Below are positions 32,981-44,859 of a stretch of 64,000 bases of DNA, piece after piece. Both the position numbers and the translations under genes were made by a program. The stretch lies in assembly GCA_014871385.1 (NCBI GenBank), contig CM026426.1:23389437-23453436 (forward strand). The letters run 5' to 3'. Origin of the DNA: Ceratodon purpureus (lineage: Eukaryota > Streptophyta > Bryopsida > Pseudoditrichales > Ditrichaceae). Each line of letters starts with the position of its first letter. The stretch's first letter is position 1. Below the pieces are notes generated by a model. That model was not told where the DNA came from. It made no database searches and worked only from the letters and a program-made list of their open reading frames with translations.

Positions 32981-35860
32981 TCATCTACTCACGGGCCTGC
33001 TGCCGTCTAGGGTTTTACCCCCTCCGCTTGCTGCACCGCTGTTCCTTGCTGTACTGCTAAAGTACCGTCTCTGCTCCTCATCGATTTGTCTCCATTGTTG
33101 CTCCTCGATCTCCCGCCGTTGCTCCTCCTCAATCAGCCGGTGCTCCTCCTCGATTAATCGTTGCTGCTCTTCTTCGATCTGTTGTTGTTCTTCTAATCGC
33201 CGCCACTGCTCCTTGGTGAACCGCTGATGTTCTTCTTCGAACCACCGCCACTGCTCCTCGGTGAACTGCTGATGCTCCTCTTCGGACCACCGTCGCTGCT
33301 GTGGTTGAAGGTGTACCTCCGCTGTTTCTTGCCCCTGTGCCCTCAGTTCACTCTGCTGTTCCTTATCTCTCTCCGCTCTTATTCCTAACTCTTCCCACTC
33401 TCTTATGCCTTCGTTTCGCCACAACTCACTACTGGACCTGTTTTCTTGGCAGCTCCAGAATGTAAGGTCAGTACCCCGGTCTTGCTGGGATGTCGCAACC
33501 CTAAAAGTCCAATTTTTCCTGAAAAATTCATCCACTCTGGATGGAAACTCTGTCCTCATTTGTCGCTGTCCTTGGCGGATGGATGACTCCTCTTGTCCGG
33601 ATGAACGTTGTCCTTCTTCTCTCTTAATGGGCCGTAATGCTGGCTGTCCCATCCTCTTGTCCTTTATTACTGCTTCTACCACCCCGCACCCTATTATCTC
33701 CAATTCTTCCCTTTCATTTACTTTTTCTTTTTCTTTTTTCTGATTTTTCTCTTTCCCATTATTTTTTTCAGTCACCTCCTTCATATTTCTTTCCTTTGAC
33801 TGCTGCCCTTCTTCTTGCTCATTTTCATTTTTCTTTTGATTTTTAATTTTTCCCTCCATGTCTTTTTTACCCCTCTGCTGTTTTTCTGCTTCACTGTCTA
33901 CTTTTTCACAGCTTTTTTCATTTTCTATCCCTGTATTTTCTAACCCTGACTGGACACTATCCCCCTTTTGCTCGTTGACCAGTCCTCTGGTCAATTGTCC
34001 TGGTGTCCTGGTTTCCACTACCCTGTTTTCCTTCTCATAAAATCTATATGGTTTTAACTTATTAATGTTGACCAATACTGGGTCTGGTTCGAAATTTTTT
34101 ACCTGGACCAGCAGAGCAGTATTGTTGGGGAGCCTGTACTGGACCCTATAAGGTCCAAACCACCGACTTTTGAATTTCCCCACATGCTCCTTGTGGCCCT
34201 TGGGATACCAGAGCACATAATCGCCCACTTGAAAATCTTTTCTCTTGTAGTGTTGCTGGCTCCAAAGTGCCCTGTTCCACTGCTTGGCTCCCACTGCTTC
34301 CTGGGCCTCCAATCTGCAAGTGTCCATCTGCTCCAAATCCGCAATCCTGGCTGCCAACACCCTGGTTGGTGTATAGTCAATCTGTGAGCTAGTCTTCCTG
34401 GTTGGTACTATGTACTCTGTTGGCATTAACGGATGTAAGCCATAGACCAGTTGAAATGGTGTGTAACCTGTAGTAACCTTGTAAGCAGTCCTGTAGGAGA
34501 GCAGTACAGTATGAAGATGCTCATCCCAATCCGTTCGCCTATCATTGACCAGCTTGCTCAGTAGGTGACCAATCACCTTGTTTGTTGATTCAGCCTGCCC
34601 ATTACCCTGAGGGTAATAGGTTGTTGATGTGCGATGCTGGAGCAGAAAATGCTCCACCAGGTGTTCTATAGCCTCATTTATAAAATGACAACCCTGGTCA
34701 CTTACAAGTGTCAAGGGACACCCGTATCTTGAAAGGATCTGCTCATACAAAAACTTAGCAGTAACTGCTGCTGAATTAGTTTTGAGCGCCCTTGCCTCCA
34801 CCCACTTGGTAGCATAATCTGTAGCCACCAGTATGTACCTGTTCCCTGTTCTGGATGCTGTTGGTTTAATGGGCCCGATAAAATCCAGTCCCCATTTCAT
34901 AAATGGTTCTGCTGGCATACTGGCCACTAAGGTAGCTAAACCAGTATTTGCCATGCCTCCCACTCTCTGGCATCTGTCACACGCCTTGCAGTATTCTGAA
35001 ACATCCCGATGTATCGCTGGCCACCAGTATCCGGCGTCCAGTATCTTACTGCTGGTGATATCTTGCGAAAAATGACCACCTGCTACTCCATTGTGCATCT
35101 CCTTCATCACCACCTCTGCCTGCACTGGGTCCAGTACCCTTCTGACCACCAGATCATGGCCTCGCTTGTGTAGAACTCCCTGGACCAGTGTATAGGGCAG
35201 TGACTTCAGAATCAGCTTTCTCTGCTCCTCCTTAGACAAGTCCTGTCGTAGAACACCAGATTTCAGGTAAGAACGTACATCCTCTAACCATTCGGGTTTA
35301 ACATAAAACAAACTTGCATCCTTGGTCTGGTCCTCGACACCAGTTGCTGGTTCTCCGTTGGGCAGCCTTGACATCGCATCTGCCACACCATGATTTTTCC
35401 CTGGCTTATACACCACTGTAAAATCGTATTCTTGAAACAGCAGTAGCCACCTTGCTATCCTTCCTGACACCTGCGGCTTATTGACCAGATACACCAGTGC
35501 CATATGGTCAACATAGAAAACAAACTTATTGCCTAGCAGATAATGCCTATACTTGTTCAGAGCATAAACCATTGCCAAAGCTTCCCTTTCAGTAGTACTG
35601 TAGTTTCTTTCAGCAGAATTTAGCAGTCTACTAGCATAAGAAATGGGCTGGTCACACTTCCCTGTTGGATTCTGGGCCAGCATCACTCCTACTGCTATAT
35701 TCGAAGCATCTGTATGCACATGGAACTCCAGGTCCCATCTTGGTGCAATGAGAATTGGCGCATTCTGGTACTGCTCCTTGATTTTCTTCCATGCCTGCTC
35801 ACACTGGTCTGACCAGATGAACTCCTCGGCCTTCCTCATGAGCCTGGTGATTGGCTCCAT
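32981..35860 (-). CDS. Gypsy pol, RNase H and integrase part
   Basis: This 959-codon frame is the continuation of the RT frame after the TAG at 35897-35899. RNase [19 protein letters not shown], then [20 protein letters not shown] and [12 protein letters not shown]. Integrase: zinc-binding [11 protein letters not shown] and CKACDRC; core [18 protein letters not shown] and NGQAESTNK supplying the D, D and E residues; then a C-terminal region with [20 protein letters not shown]. The last 300 residues are Gln/Glu-rich with repeated EEQQ and EEHQRF units and match no enzyme domain. The products would process and insert the element's cDNA in the nucleus. Confidence 0.9.
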   Translation of the reverse strand: MEPITRLMRKAEEFIWSDQCEQAWKKIKEQYQNAPILIAPRWDLEFHVHTDASNIAVGVMLAQNPTGKCDQPISYASRLLNSAERNYSTTEREALAMVYALNKYRHYLLGNKFVFYVDHMALVYLVNKPQVSGRIARWLLLFQEYDFTVVYKPGKNHGVADAMSRLPNGEPATGVEDQTKDASLFYVKPEWLEDVRSYLKSGVLRQDLSKEEQRKLILKSLPYTLVQGVLHKRGHDLVVRRVLDPVQAEVVMKEMHNGVAGGHFSQDITSSKILDAGYWWPAIHRDVSEYCKACDRCQRVGGMANTGLATLVASMPAEPFMKWGLDFIGPIKPTASRTGNRYILVATDYATKWVEARALKTNSAAVTAKFLYEQILSRYGCPLTLVSDQGCHFINEAIEHLVEHFLLQHRTSTTYYPQGNGQAESTNKVIGHLLSKLVNDRRTDWDEHLHTVLLSYRTAYKVTTGYTPFQLVYGLHPLMPTEYIVPTRKTSSQIDYTPTRVLAARIADLEQMDTCRLEAQEAVGAKQWNRALWSQQHYKRKDFQVGDYVLWYPKGHKEHVGKFKSRWFGPYRVQYRLPNNTALLVQVKNFEPDPVLVNINKLKPYRFYEKENRVVETRTPGQLTRGLVNEQKGDSVQSGLENTGIENEKSCEKVDSEAEKQQRGKKDMEGKIKNQKKNENEQEEGQQSKERNMKEVTEKNNGKEKNQKKEKEKVNEREELEIIGCGVVEAVIKDKRMGQPALRPIKREEGQRSSGQEESSIRQGQRQMRTEFPSRVDEFFRKNWTFRVATSQQDRGTDLTFWSCQENRSSSELWRNEGIREWEELGIRAERDKEQQSELRAQGQETAEVHLQPQQRRWSEEEHQQFTEEQWRWFEEEHQRFTKEQWRRLEEQQQIEEEQQRLIEEEHRLIEEEQRREIEEQQWRQIDEEQRRYFSSTARNSGAASGGGKTLDGSRPVSR

Positions 35861-35896
35861 GATATGTGCATACGACTTAATGTAGCACCTGTTAAA

Positions 35897-37669
35897 CTAG
35901 GCAAAACCGTTAAAAACCTGAACATCTCCTGGCTTTTCTGGTCTAGGCATATTCTCTACTGCTTCAATTTTCTTAGGATCAGGAAATTTCCCTTCCTTAG
36001 ACACAATGTGGCCCAGTATAATACTAGAGAAGATTAGTAATAAACATTTTTCAGGATTTAGACTTATACCATACTCACGGCATTTCTCAAAACACTTTCT
36101 CAGCTTGACCAGATGACTAATAATGTCACTGTACACACTGAAATCATCTAAAAACAATTTCATAAAATCACCAATAAAATCACGAAAGGCTTTGTTTACT
36201 GCCCTCTGGTATGTGGGAGGTGCGTTTTTCAGCCCAAAGGGCATGACTATCCACACAAATGCTCCCCAGTCTGTTACAAAAGCAGTCTTGTGCCGGTCCT
36301 CTGGTGATATCTGAATCTGGTGGTACCCGGAGTACCCATCCAGAAACGAATACATCTCATGTCCTGCCACAGAATCCAACACTTCTTCAGTAAATGGCAA
36401 TGGATACAGGTCCTTTTTAGTGGCAGCATTAAGTTTACGAAAGTCAATACAAATTCTCAACTTCCCATTTTTCTTAGGAACAATAACAATAGGGGATAAC
36501 CAGGTAGCATCCTCTACTGGTGTAATGAATCCAGCCTGAAGCAATTTATCCAAGTCCTGCTTCACAATACTGGCATAATTTGGATTCATGCGATATCTGG
36601 CCTGATGGGATGGTGGGATATCCTTCTCCAACTCAATCCTGTGCTGTGCAATTGAGGGTGGGATACCCTTCAGGTCCTTATAGGTCCAGGCAAATACGTC
36701 CTTGAACTCCCTGAACAGAGCCTCTGCTTCAATAGCCTGTTCTAGACTAATGGCTGCATTAATCTTCAGATACTGGGGCTCCTCCTCTGTTCCAAGGTTA
36801 ATTTTTCTCAACTGCTCCAACTCTGGTAAGGTCCAAGATGCGATCTTTAGTTTCTTTACTTTCTCCCGGGCTGGAGTCTCATCCACTTCAATGTCGCCCT
36901 CCTCAAAGCTGTAAAAATGGTCTGGGTAGGCTCGCTCTGATCCCCCCTCTTGTCCCTGGTTCTGGTCCTGGTTCTTTGCGGGGCTCTTGATGTCGTGCTG
37001 GTCCTTGTTGTGGTCCTGGTCCTTGTTCTGCTCCATTCGAGGCAGAGTGACTGTTCCAACGGCCAGTAAGTCCTGCTCGCTAGCTAACCACAAGGCTTCC
37101 TCCTCATCTGTCAGTCCTTCAGTAAAATTATAGCAGACTAGGACTTCAGGTAACTTAGGCCTGGGCCCTTTTCTCTGACTGACTGATATCGTTTTCACAG
37201 TGCCATTACCTCTGATCGTAACCAGGTTATTACCCCAATTGTGATTTACCTTAGCATCAATTAACCAGGGTCTGCCTAGCAACATACTATAGGCTTCATT
37301 AACTTCTTTATTTTTAATAATAGTCAAGGTAATAAGGTAAGGAATACCGTGGATGTGAATTTTCACATTTCGAATCATCCCCACCGGGTCAACGACTGTC
37401 TGGTCTGCCATTCTTAATCTGAAAGGAGCAGGCTGTGAGTCCTTGAGGCCCAGTCTTTTTCGCTCCTCCTCAGTTATCAGGTTCACACCTGATCCTCCGT
37501 CCAGTAGGACATTCTCCAGAGTCCCATTGCCTATCTGCACAGTTAACACCGGCAGTTCTCTGTCAACATCAATAGCCAGACTGCCTATTAAATCAGTCTT
37601 ACCTGGTTGACTGGTTGTTGGCTTCTTGCTTGGTACTGGCTTTGGTTGAGTGGACTGGTCCTCTGCCAT
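35897..37669 (-). pseudogene. Gypsy pol, protease and reverse transcriptase part
   Basis: Protease: VLLDGGSGVNLITEEERKRL (D-G-G form common in plant elements). Reverse transcriptase: WLSPIVIVPKKNGKLRICID, FRKLNAATKKDLYPLPFTEE, FLDGYSGYHQI, MPFGLKNAPPTYQRAVNKAF and the active site LFLDDFSVYSD. The frame overlaps gag by about 80 bp in a different frame, which implies frameshifting or re-initiation; I see no classic slippery heptamer. It ends at a TAG at 35897-35899 within FNGFA[15 protein letters not shown], where the RT connection domain should continue. A CAG to TAG change explains it. Listed as broken because RT and integrase are separated. Confidence 0.9.
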
Positions 37670-39966
37670 TTCTGGGAATACGTGGCCTTCACAAATTCGG
37701 TCAAATTAGGGGCCATCTTCAGCAGCTGTCCTAGTGAGACTGTGATGGGACTGTCTAGTATTTTTCTTCCAACCACAGTTGCATAATGTTGCTCCTGGTT
37801 GTTCTCTGTACTGATCTCCCCTTCTGCCCCCAATTCCTGCTCGACGGTCTTAGAGCTGTAGGCTAGTGTATCTGAGTCTGGGAATCCCGCCCACTCATTA
37901 TCCAGCACTTCACCATCTCCTTCCTTCTCTGCTGTTTTTAAAGTTGCCCTGAGTCTCTCTGCTTCTGCCTTCTCCTGCTCTTCTTGAAGCTCAATTTCCT
38001 TCAAGGTTTCTAGCATCAAATTCCTGATTTTCTCTTCCTCCTGCCAGTCCTCCTTTGTTCTGGCCTTTCTTGGTTCAGGTTCCCTTGATTCATCCTGGAT
38101 AGGTAACAGTCCTGCCTTCAGCCTCTGGGCTCTGGTCATTGTAGCTACCCCCACTGACTCTTCAGGTTCTTCTATTAGCTCAATCTCCACATTACTGACA
38201 TGGTGATCCTGCTTCTTGTTGGTCTTCTCTTGGTCTGCCAAAAACTGGTCCCATTGTGCCTTCTTGGGGCAGTTCCAGCTTCTGTGATCTACGCCTCCAC
38301 ACAAGAAACAACTTGGTGGTTGATCACCATAACTCCTTTGTTGGCTGCTGCTTGCTCTGGGATTAGGTGGTCGTTGGTATCCTTGGTTGTAACTATAAGT
38401 TCCTGCTGGTTTAGAAGCAGAGACTTCATTGACACAAACATGTTCTTCTCCTTCCTTCTTCGCACCTGACCCCCTCTGGTTAGCTCGGTTGTACCAACAG
38501 TTCTTGTCATCATGGCCCAGCTTCTTACAAATACCACAGGCTTTCCTTGGAGCCTCCTGGTCTGGTTCCTTCCTGGTCACTGTGGCTGCCTTATTGCTGG
38601 TCTCCACTTTCTTCACCTCGATCTTAGTGGGTTTACCACTAGAATCAGTGCAGTTCTCCTCGCATCTCAAAGCTGCATCCACCAACTCTGTCAAACTCCT
38701 GACTGGTGCCACACTGGTAGTGATCTTGATATACTCCAGCAGTCCTGCTCGAAAGTTAGTGATTCTGAACCCTTCTCCTGGATCAGATTGTAGACATTTA
38801 ATTAATGTCATAAACCGATCATAGTAGTCCTGTACCTTCTCTCTGTCCCCCTGTTTGAAGGACTTCAATTCCTTGTATACTGCCTCTTCAGTAGTCTGGT
38901 CTCTGTACCTCCTCCTGAAAGCAGCTTTAACATCTTCCCATGAGCAGTAGACATGGTTCTCCAGGAAATTCTCATACCATGCACCAACTTTGTCCAGCAA
39001 AGTGGTACCCATCAGGTTGATTATCACCTGCTCATCAGTTTCTCCGTTGTGCCATAGGGTCCTCTCAAACTGCCGTATATGGGCATCTGGATTCGTCCCT
39101 TCCTTGTACTTCGTGTAGGTCAGCGGCTTCCTCTGTGCCACAAGGACTGGTCCTGTCACTGGTTGTACTCTGGGTCTAGCTGCTGGTGGGTAGACTGGTG
39201 GACCATGCCTCACTGGATAACTGCTGTCCGCTGTATCCCCTGGTACTCCTATTCCTGCAGGTGGCCTAGTGTCATATGGCATCCCTCTCATTATCTCCGC
39301 TGGTCTTCTGTATCCTGTTCCTGTGTCAGGAGCTCTTGTTCCGGCTTCTGCTCCTCCGCTTGGCCAGTATGCAGTTCTGTTGACTTCTGGTCTGTACTCA
39401 TCGCCTGTGAGGTGATCCACATAGGTAGAATGTGCTCCTCCTCCTCCTGTTGGGCTCACCCGAGTCCTCGAGGTTGGGAAATGGTCTGTCCCTGGCCTTC
39501 CTGGTATAGCAGATGTAGTGTAGGGTGCTCCCATCAATTCTGCTTCCCTCAGCTGACCTGGTCTGTCCCCCTGAACCACTGAATGGTCATATGCTGCCCA
39601 CAGATCCGCCCTTGGTTTGGCCTGGAGTTTCTGGCTCTCTTCCCTCAGTATCTCCTGCCATTTGTAAAGGGTTGCCTGCCGGGTAGCTTCTTTCATTTCT
39701 TCCTCCTTCTTCTTCTGGTCCTCCAATCTCTGTGCCTCTTGTAATAATCGTTGAGCCTCCTGTCTTAGCAAGTCCTGCTGCATTGCTTCTTTTCTCTCAG
39801 CTGCCTGCTTCATCTCCTCTCTCCTTTGAGTCTCCTGCCAGGTTCTGAGAGCCTCCTGTCTCTGCTTCTCCTGGTCCTGCTCTTCCAGTCTCTTTGTTTC
39901 CTGCCATAGCTTCATTGCTTCCTTCAGTTTGATCTCCTCCCGATTCTTCTCTTCCCAAGCCTCCAT
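37588..39966 (-). pseudogene. Gypsy gag, main part with two zinc knuckles
   Basis: 792 codons. N-terminal Glu/Arg-rich coiled coil; capsid-like block (YTKYKEGTNPDAHIRQFERT, WEDVKAAFRRRYRDQTTEEA, FKQGDREKVQDYYDRF); two CCHC knuckles, CGICKKLGHDDKNC and CFLCGGVDHRSWNC. Gag coats the element RNA in cytoplasmic particles. The reading frame extends upstream of the first ATG (LGQAARFRET) to the insertion at 39999-40396, beyond which the frame at 40397-41200 continues it. It is therefore split by that insertion. Confidence 0.85.
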
Positions 39967-39998
39967 GGTTTCTCTGAACCTGGCTGCCTGGCCTAGCC

Positions 39999-40396
39999 AT
40001 TAGGAGAAAAATGAGCTCAAAATAAGGCCGTGTAAGCCTGCCCTTTCTAGGTGAACTCCCTACTTTGGGCACCTCTGCCACTGGCAGCGGATGCCAGAGT
40101 TGCTGCCCGCACAGAACTGCGTGGCGCACTCACAACAAAGGTCCTCGGAATATTAGGTGAGACATGAATGCCTCGGCTCGGGCTTTGGTCCCAAGTGGGC
40201 AGGTTGTGTCAGCCCGACACTGTAGATGTGCCCTCCACACGCCTCGCTCGGAGGTCATTGGTTCGAGCCCCCGTGGCGGTTGCTGGCACCACGGTGGCAC
40301 AGCCAGTGCCATGTCAAAAAGTACGCGGGCAGCGCCCGTTTTTTTCTCTCACGTGCCGCTTACACGGCCTTTTTGTGACCTGATTTTTCTCCTAAT
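39999..40396. mobile_element. 398-bp inverted-repeat element with a tRNA-like B box, in gag
   Basis: The ends are 39-bp inverted repeats with four mismatches, starting ATTAGGAGAAAAAT and including GGCCGTGTAAGC. Inside, GGTTCGAGCCC at 40260-40270 is a perfect-looking pol III B box, and GGTCCCAAGTGGG about 60 bp upstream is a poor A box. No clear target duplication. It could be a MITE that captured a tRNA-like sequence or a SINE that inserted between inverted repeats. It separates two parts of gag. Confidence 0.65.
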
Positions 40397-41200
40397 GTCC
40401 TCCATCTGCCTCCTGTACAGATCCTCTGTTGCCTGCTGGTTCCTTCGTTCTCTCTCTGCTTGCCTTCTGGCCTGCTGTTGGGCCTTAAATTGCTCCAGTT
40501 GTCTTCTGTCCTCCTCATCTTCATCCAGCTCCATTCCTTGGAACTGCTCTTGTGCAAAATGTACCACTGGTCTCCTGGGATTCACCAGTGATGGCTTACC
40601 CGTTTTGTACATCCCTGACAGTGCTGCTGTTTCTGTCTGGATTCTGTCTCCAGTGTGAACTTCTTCCAATTTCTTCTTCAGCGTTTCCAAGGTCTCCACC
40701 AAATCACCTGGTGTCTTCTCCCCTGGTTTTGGTGTGTCTGGTCTGCTGCCTCCTTTCTTTTCCTCCTCCTGGTAATGGTCATATGCTGATGCCATTCTGG
40801 TCTGGGGGTTCCAGCAATGCTGTGTGTCTCCTTCACCTGGCCTTGGGAATTCTCTTCTGCTGGTCCTGGGTGATAGTGGATGTCCCTCATACTTCCGAAT
40901 TTCTTCCTCATCCTCCTGCCAATTCTTGAAGCTTGGGCCAGGTTCTCCTTTTGCTGACCCTGTCCTCCTGCTTATTCCAAGTATTGTCTCCTGGCTCGAA
41001 TTTTCTCCTACCAGGTCCATGTCAATCAGGTCCGTGGTTCTCCCTTTAGCTATACTTTCTTCTGAACTCAATTGTCCTCCCATTGGTTTTCCTACTTCTG
41101 CTGCTGCTCTTTGCTCTCTGAGTTCGTACCTTGCCAACCGTTCTGCTGCTTGTCTCCTGGCTATCTCCTCCTTGTCCCACCCTGGGTATTCTCTGTCCAT
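40397..41200 (-). pseudogene. Gypsy gag, N-terminal part
   Basis: From an ATG at 41200 (MDREYPGWDKEEIARRQ) the frame is charged and coiled coil, ending with FKAQQQARRQAERERRNQQA and DLYRRQMED at the edge of the 398-bp insertion; beyond that the translated residues belong to the insertion. Together with 37588-39966 it would make a gag protein of about 1,070 residues. No other domain is recognised. Confidence 0.65.
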
Positions 41201-42385
41201 TGCAGTACAGTTTGCTGCTCCTCCCTTGGTACTCTCTGGTCAGGTGCTCTTCTGGTTTGGCTGGTACTTCCAGTCACTGAGTCTGCTCCTTCAAAACTCC
41301 TGGGTAGGTGCTGTCGGTTCCCTGTCCTCAGCCCTCCTCTGGTCCGTTGGATGCTAGTCCTCCTGTTTCCTGGTTCCTGTCCAGTCCATCCCTTTTTTCA
41401 CCCTTCCACTTTGGTTCCTTTGGGACCTGTCAGTCTTTACTGTCCTACTGTAGACAGTTTTCTGCCCCTAGTTTCGCAAGTTCTAGCATAGTCTCAGTTT
41501 TTCAAGCTTCCATACATTACAGTTTTGCAAGCTTCTAACCACAGTTTGTCTCCTGGTTCTTTACTGTCCATTCATTTTTGTTTTTAACTTTTCAATTTTC
41601 CCCCTTTTTCCCATTTTCTGCTTAAGCCAATTACTGTTTTCTTATCTCATCTTTACTGTTCGCATTTTTACCCATAGTTTCCACTATTACCTTTTTCTGA
41701 CCCACTGTTTTTACTGACTGGTAATTTTTCAACTTTTTACCGCTAATTTTTACTGGCTAGTAAATTTTTAACTTTTTACCACTACTTTTTACTGCTCGAA
41801 TGTTTTTTACTGGCCAGTAACTTTTTGCTTTTTACTGCTACTTTTTACTGGTCATTTTTCACGCAAACTATTGTTCCTTTCCTGACTGTCTGAATTCAAC
41901 AGCGGTTTGGAACATACCTGATACCCGTGACTATCCTCCCTCTGCTTTGGAGCTGTCCTCAGCTCCTGTGCCGTTGACTGATTTGCATTGGCTCCTCTCC
42001 CACGAGATTCCGGAACTTGATACCTTCAGTTTCGAAATGCGCTCCAACTGCAGGATCTGTGGTCCTCCTGTAACGTTGACTGCTTGGACATTGGCTCCTG
42101 CTCACTGGATTCTGGAACCTGATCCCCCCAGCCTCGAACCGGCCTCCTGCTGCAGCATCAATGGTACTTCTGCTGCTGTACTGCTGGGACTATAAAGCAG
42201 TAACTGTAATCCAGTGACTGCAAATCTGTGACTATACTCCTATGACTGTAAAGCAGTGACTGTAATCCTGTGACTGCGAATCTGTGACTGTAATCTCTTC
42301 CTGGGCCACTGTGCCTGTCAATCTGTTCCAGAACTGTCCTGGACTGTCCAGATTCGCAGCAAAAGCCACCTGATCCGTTCTTAAT
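41201..42385 (-). other. Gypsy 5' leader
   Basis: About 1.2 kb between primer-binding site and gag start. The plus strand is rich in TTTTTACTG and CCTGGT motifs, with an imperfect repeat of TTTTTACTGG between 41690 and 41850 and of CTGTGACTGTAATCC between 42190 and 42290. No gene is supported. Confidence 0.6.
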
Positions 42386-42398
42386 GCATGGTCGCCAA
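42386..42398 (-). promoter_or_regulatory. Primer-binding site
   Basis: In element orientation TTGGCGACCATGC directly follows the 5' LTR. A TGG start pairs with the CCA end of a tRNA. The tRNA identity was not determined. Confidence 0.65.
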
Positions 42399-43039
42399 TG
42401 TTAAAGGGTGATTTAGCTTCACCCTTCAAGAGCTATTGTACTGTCTAGATCTAAAAAGAAACCCTCGAAATTTTTAGTACCCACCTAATCAATTCTGCTC
42501 AGCCCTATTCTGCCCCTTTGACAGTCCCAGATTCTAATCATTCTGCTCTAATTCACTGCTCTATCAATTCTAGAACCCACAATGCAAGAACCCACAATGC
42601 AATTCTGCCTTAAGCCCTAGCATTCAATGTGCATAATCCCCAATGATCCAAGATGGTTTTCTTATCATTACTCTCTTCATGTACAACCAGATCTGCTCTT
42701 AGATCCTGCTCCACAGCAGTAACATCCTCCTACCTCCTAACCTCCTCTACCATACTACCATACCTCTGAAAAACACTCACAAGACACAAGAGAGAGTGAG
42801 AGCCTCCATGCTCTCACTCCTCACTACCCCCAAACCCTAGCCGTCGTCATTCACTGTCCGTTTTTCATCCGAGTCGATTTTCATCCAACTGTCAAAACTT
42901 CATCCAAACGCAGTAACTGAGAAATTTGCAGTAACTAACTGTTTTACTGCTCCTAACTGTTTTTACTGCTCCTGGCAGTTTACTGTTTCTGCTCCTAAAT
43001 TACTGCTCCTAGGTAAAAAGGCAAAAAATCCCTTTAACA
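42399..43039 (-). repeat. 5' LTR of the gypsy element
   Basis: 641 bp, matches 29165-29805 with three differences. The plus strand ends CCTTTAACA, followed by the ACGAG duplication at 43040-43044. Confidence 0.95.
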
Positions 43040-43054
43040 ACGAGCAAAACAACA

Positions 43055-43076
43055 CAGCCTACGTCAACGTAGGCTG
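43055..43076. repeat. CACTA palindrome copy 2
   Basis: CAGCCTACGT-CA-ACGTAGGCTG, eleven bases after the gypsy target duplication. The flanks AACGAGCA and the downstream AATCATAAAATAT resemble those of copy 1, so it is a repeat-unit copy. Confidence 0.85.
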
Positions 43077-43335
43077 CAAGCAAAAATAAATAAAATGTAT
43101 ACTTATCCCACCCCCTCTAATCATAAAATATAAATTCTGAACCAATATTATAGCAATATCTATACAGAACTCAACTAAGCATATAAACGCAACATATCAA
43201 CGCAATCATTGAGCTAATATAGTATTTAAACCCTACTAAATCTCAAAATCTGCAGACTTCCAAGCTCAAAGAAGCATCATGCACGCAACCATATCAGCGA
43301 CGGACTAGCATAGCAACCAACATAACCATATCAAC

Positions 43336-43359
43336 GCAGCCTACGTTAACGTAGGCTGC
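43336..43359. repeat. CACTA palindrome copy 3
   Basis: GCAGCCTACGT-TA-ACGTAGGCTGC, preceded by CATATCAAC as in copy 1. Confidence 0.85.
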
Positions 43360-43365
43360 AACCAA

Positions 43366-43384
43366 CCCCCCCCCCCCAAAAAAG

Positions 43385-43417
<33 letters not shown>

Positions 43418-43470
43418 AGGAAAAGAAAAAGAAAAAACGCACCCTACGTTAACGTAGGCTGCAACCAGCC

Positions 43471-43514
<44 letters not shown>

Positions 43515-43515
43515 T
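43366..43515. repeat. C/A homopolymer tracts around palindrome copy 4
   Basis: A C run, then long A runs, surround an incomplete palindrome at 43442-43462 (CCCTACGT-TA-ACGTAGGCTG). Poly-Phe and poly-Lys frames here are artefacts. Confidence 0.7.
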
Positions 43516-43654
43516 CCTTATCCCTAAGGGTGGGTGGGGGGGACATCCCTTTACAGGGCAGGTTTTATCACCTTCCTCACCAAATTTCTTTCTAAATCAG
43601 CCCATTCTCAATTCAAACCAAATCAAGTCTATGCACTCTTTTGTAATTCCAAAT

Positions 43655-43845
43655 TACCAGTTTAGTCACATAGTGTTGTTCACTAGAAAATTCACAATCA
43701 ACACACTACTTACAATATAGTAGTGTATGACAAAACAATCTCAGGTAGTTCCAAAATAGTCACATAGTGCTTTACACCAAAGAATTCTCAATCAATTCAC
43801 TACTTACAAATAGTAGTGTATGATAAATCAATCCATATAGTAGAG
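43655..43845. repeat. Two tandem 95-bp units with CACTACT/AGTAGTG palindromes
   Basis: Each unit contains AGTCACATAGTG, an A-rich stretch with TTCTCAATCAA or TTCACAATCAA, and CACTACTTACAAATAGTAGTG or a close variant, then TATGA. The inner inverted repeat has a 7-8 bp stem. Confidence 0.65.
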
Positions 43846-43849
43846 AAAA

Positions 43850-44617
43850 GTTTGTCTTAAAACTGACAATATAAGATCACACACAAAATAGTTTGAGTTT
43901 CCAGAAATCTTCTCATCCCTTGAATGTTGGTGTAGTAAAGTAAGAAAAATCCAGAGGTAAAGGACCTCACCTGTCCCCATAAACACAACCAAAACCACAG
44001 TTAGGATTATGTTTGTAGACAAGGTGTCAACAACCCTTTACAGCTTGTTATTGTAGTCACAAGAAAAATCAAACCCTACACCAAACATATAAATCAAAGG
44101 GAGAGATGAAAGAGTCTAATTGCAAACACAAATTAGAGGACCTGACTAGTAGTTCCACCAGACTCAGCCATGTTGCACTTCAGCTCCACACCACCATAAA
44201 CCAAAACTTCACAAGCTCTTAAAATCTCTCACACACATGTAGCAAACTAGAATTACTTTCAAAGCAGACAAGTAAACAGATGCATATGGCAAAGAAACTC
44301 CCAAGGTTTTATACCCTCAAAGGAGTCTCTAGAGATTCACTTGTTCATTATATGGAGAGTCTGTGCAAATGAACAGCCTGTAATAATGAACAGCCTTGCA
44401 AGACCAATCATCTCTGACCCTTAGATGAAGGTTAAACTAGATCAAATGGTCATAGATTAGTGCCTCGCAAAGAGTAAAGTTCAAGCTTGTAGTAAGCCCC
44501 AAGTAAAGTAAGCTTCAAGTTTGGAGTAATTACCAGGAAGCCAGGTGTAAGGAAGGTGGGTGGGTTTCACTAATTTACACCTTAGTTAGCATATCATGCC
44601 ATAATAAAGTGACTATG
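43850..44617. other. Spacer between the palindrome cluster and element C
   Basis: AT-rich, with no long frame and no recognised motif. It is taken as CACTA internal DNA or an older unclassified insertion. Confidence 0.4.
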
Positions 44618-44621
44618 TAAT
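44618..44621 (+). repeat. Target duplication of element C, left copy (TAAT)
   Basis: TAAT abuts AAGGGGTATTTAAG at 44622 and recurs at 60441-60444 after AAATATCCCTT. Confidence 0.65.
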
Positions 44622-44650
44622 AAGGGGTATTTAAGTAATTATGGACAAAA
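44622..44650 (+). repeat. Left terminal inverted repeat of element C
   Basis: Starts AAGGGGTATTTAAG, ends TGGACAAAA. Pairs with 60412-60440 with three mismatches. Confidence 0.7.
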
Positions 44651-44859
44651 CGCTCAATTATGGACTACTTTGCATCATCAGTAGACGTCCAATTCATGTG
44701 TTATCCCTCAAATTTAAAGACAAAGATGTCAAATATTTATGAAAAAATGCATTCCGTTTACAAGGGATAAAATCATTTGAGTGAATTTATTATAATGTTG
44801 AATAGAGGACATCCCAGTCCCACTGTCATGGCCGAATCTCTCGGCGAGTGGCTGACTGA

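Larger units (their letters stand above)
29165..43039 (-). mobile_element. Ty3/gypsy LTR retrotransposon, 13.9 kb, young insertion
   Basis: Two 641-bp LTRs (TGTTAAAGG to CCTTTAACA) flanked by ACGAG enclose, on the minus strand, a long leader, gag, protease, reverse transcriptase, RNase H and integrase, then a large extra frame before the 3' LTR. The order protease-RT-RNaseH-IN defines Ty3/gypsy. I see no chromodomain after the integrase. The LTRs differ at only three positions I can see, so insertion was recent. It is nevertheless disabled by a TAG within pol and an insertion in gag. It landed inside the palindrome cluster of the CACTA element. Confidence 0.95.

Noticed and set aside
39079-39582. 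Cys/Trp-rich plus-strand frame
   Set aside because: It is antisense to gag, and the composition comes from the gag codons.
40259-40272. Possible tRNA gene
   Set aside because: Only the B box is convincing; no cloverleaf or acceptor stem can be built from the flanks.
43346-43546. Poly-Phe frame
   Set aside because: It is produced by A homopolymers.
14749-43674. TAGTG at 43674 as the second CACTA terminus
   Set aside because: The bases inside it (AGTCACATAGTGTTG) do not complement the left terminus CACTAGAGCAGAACAAC.
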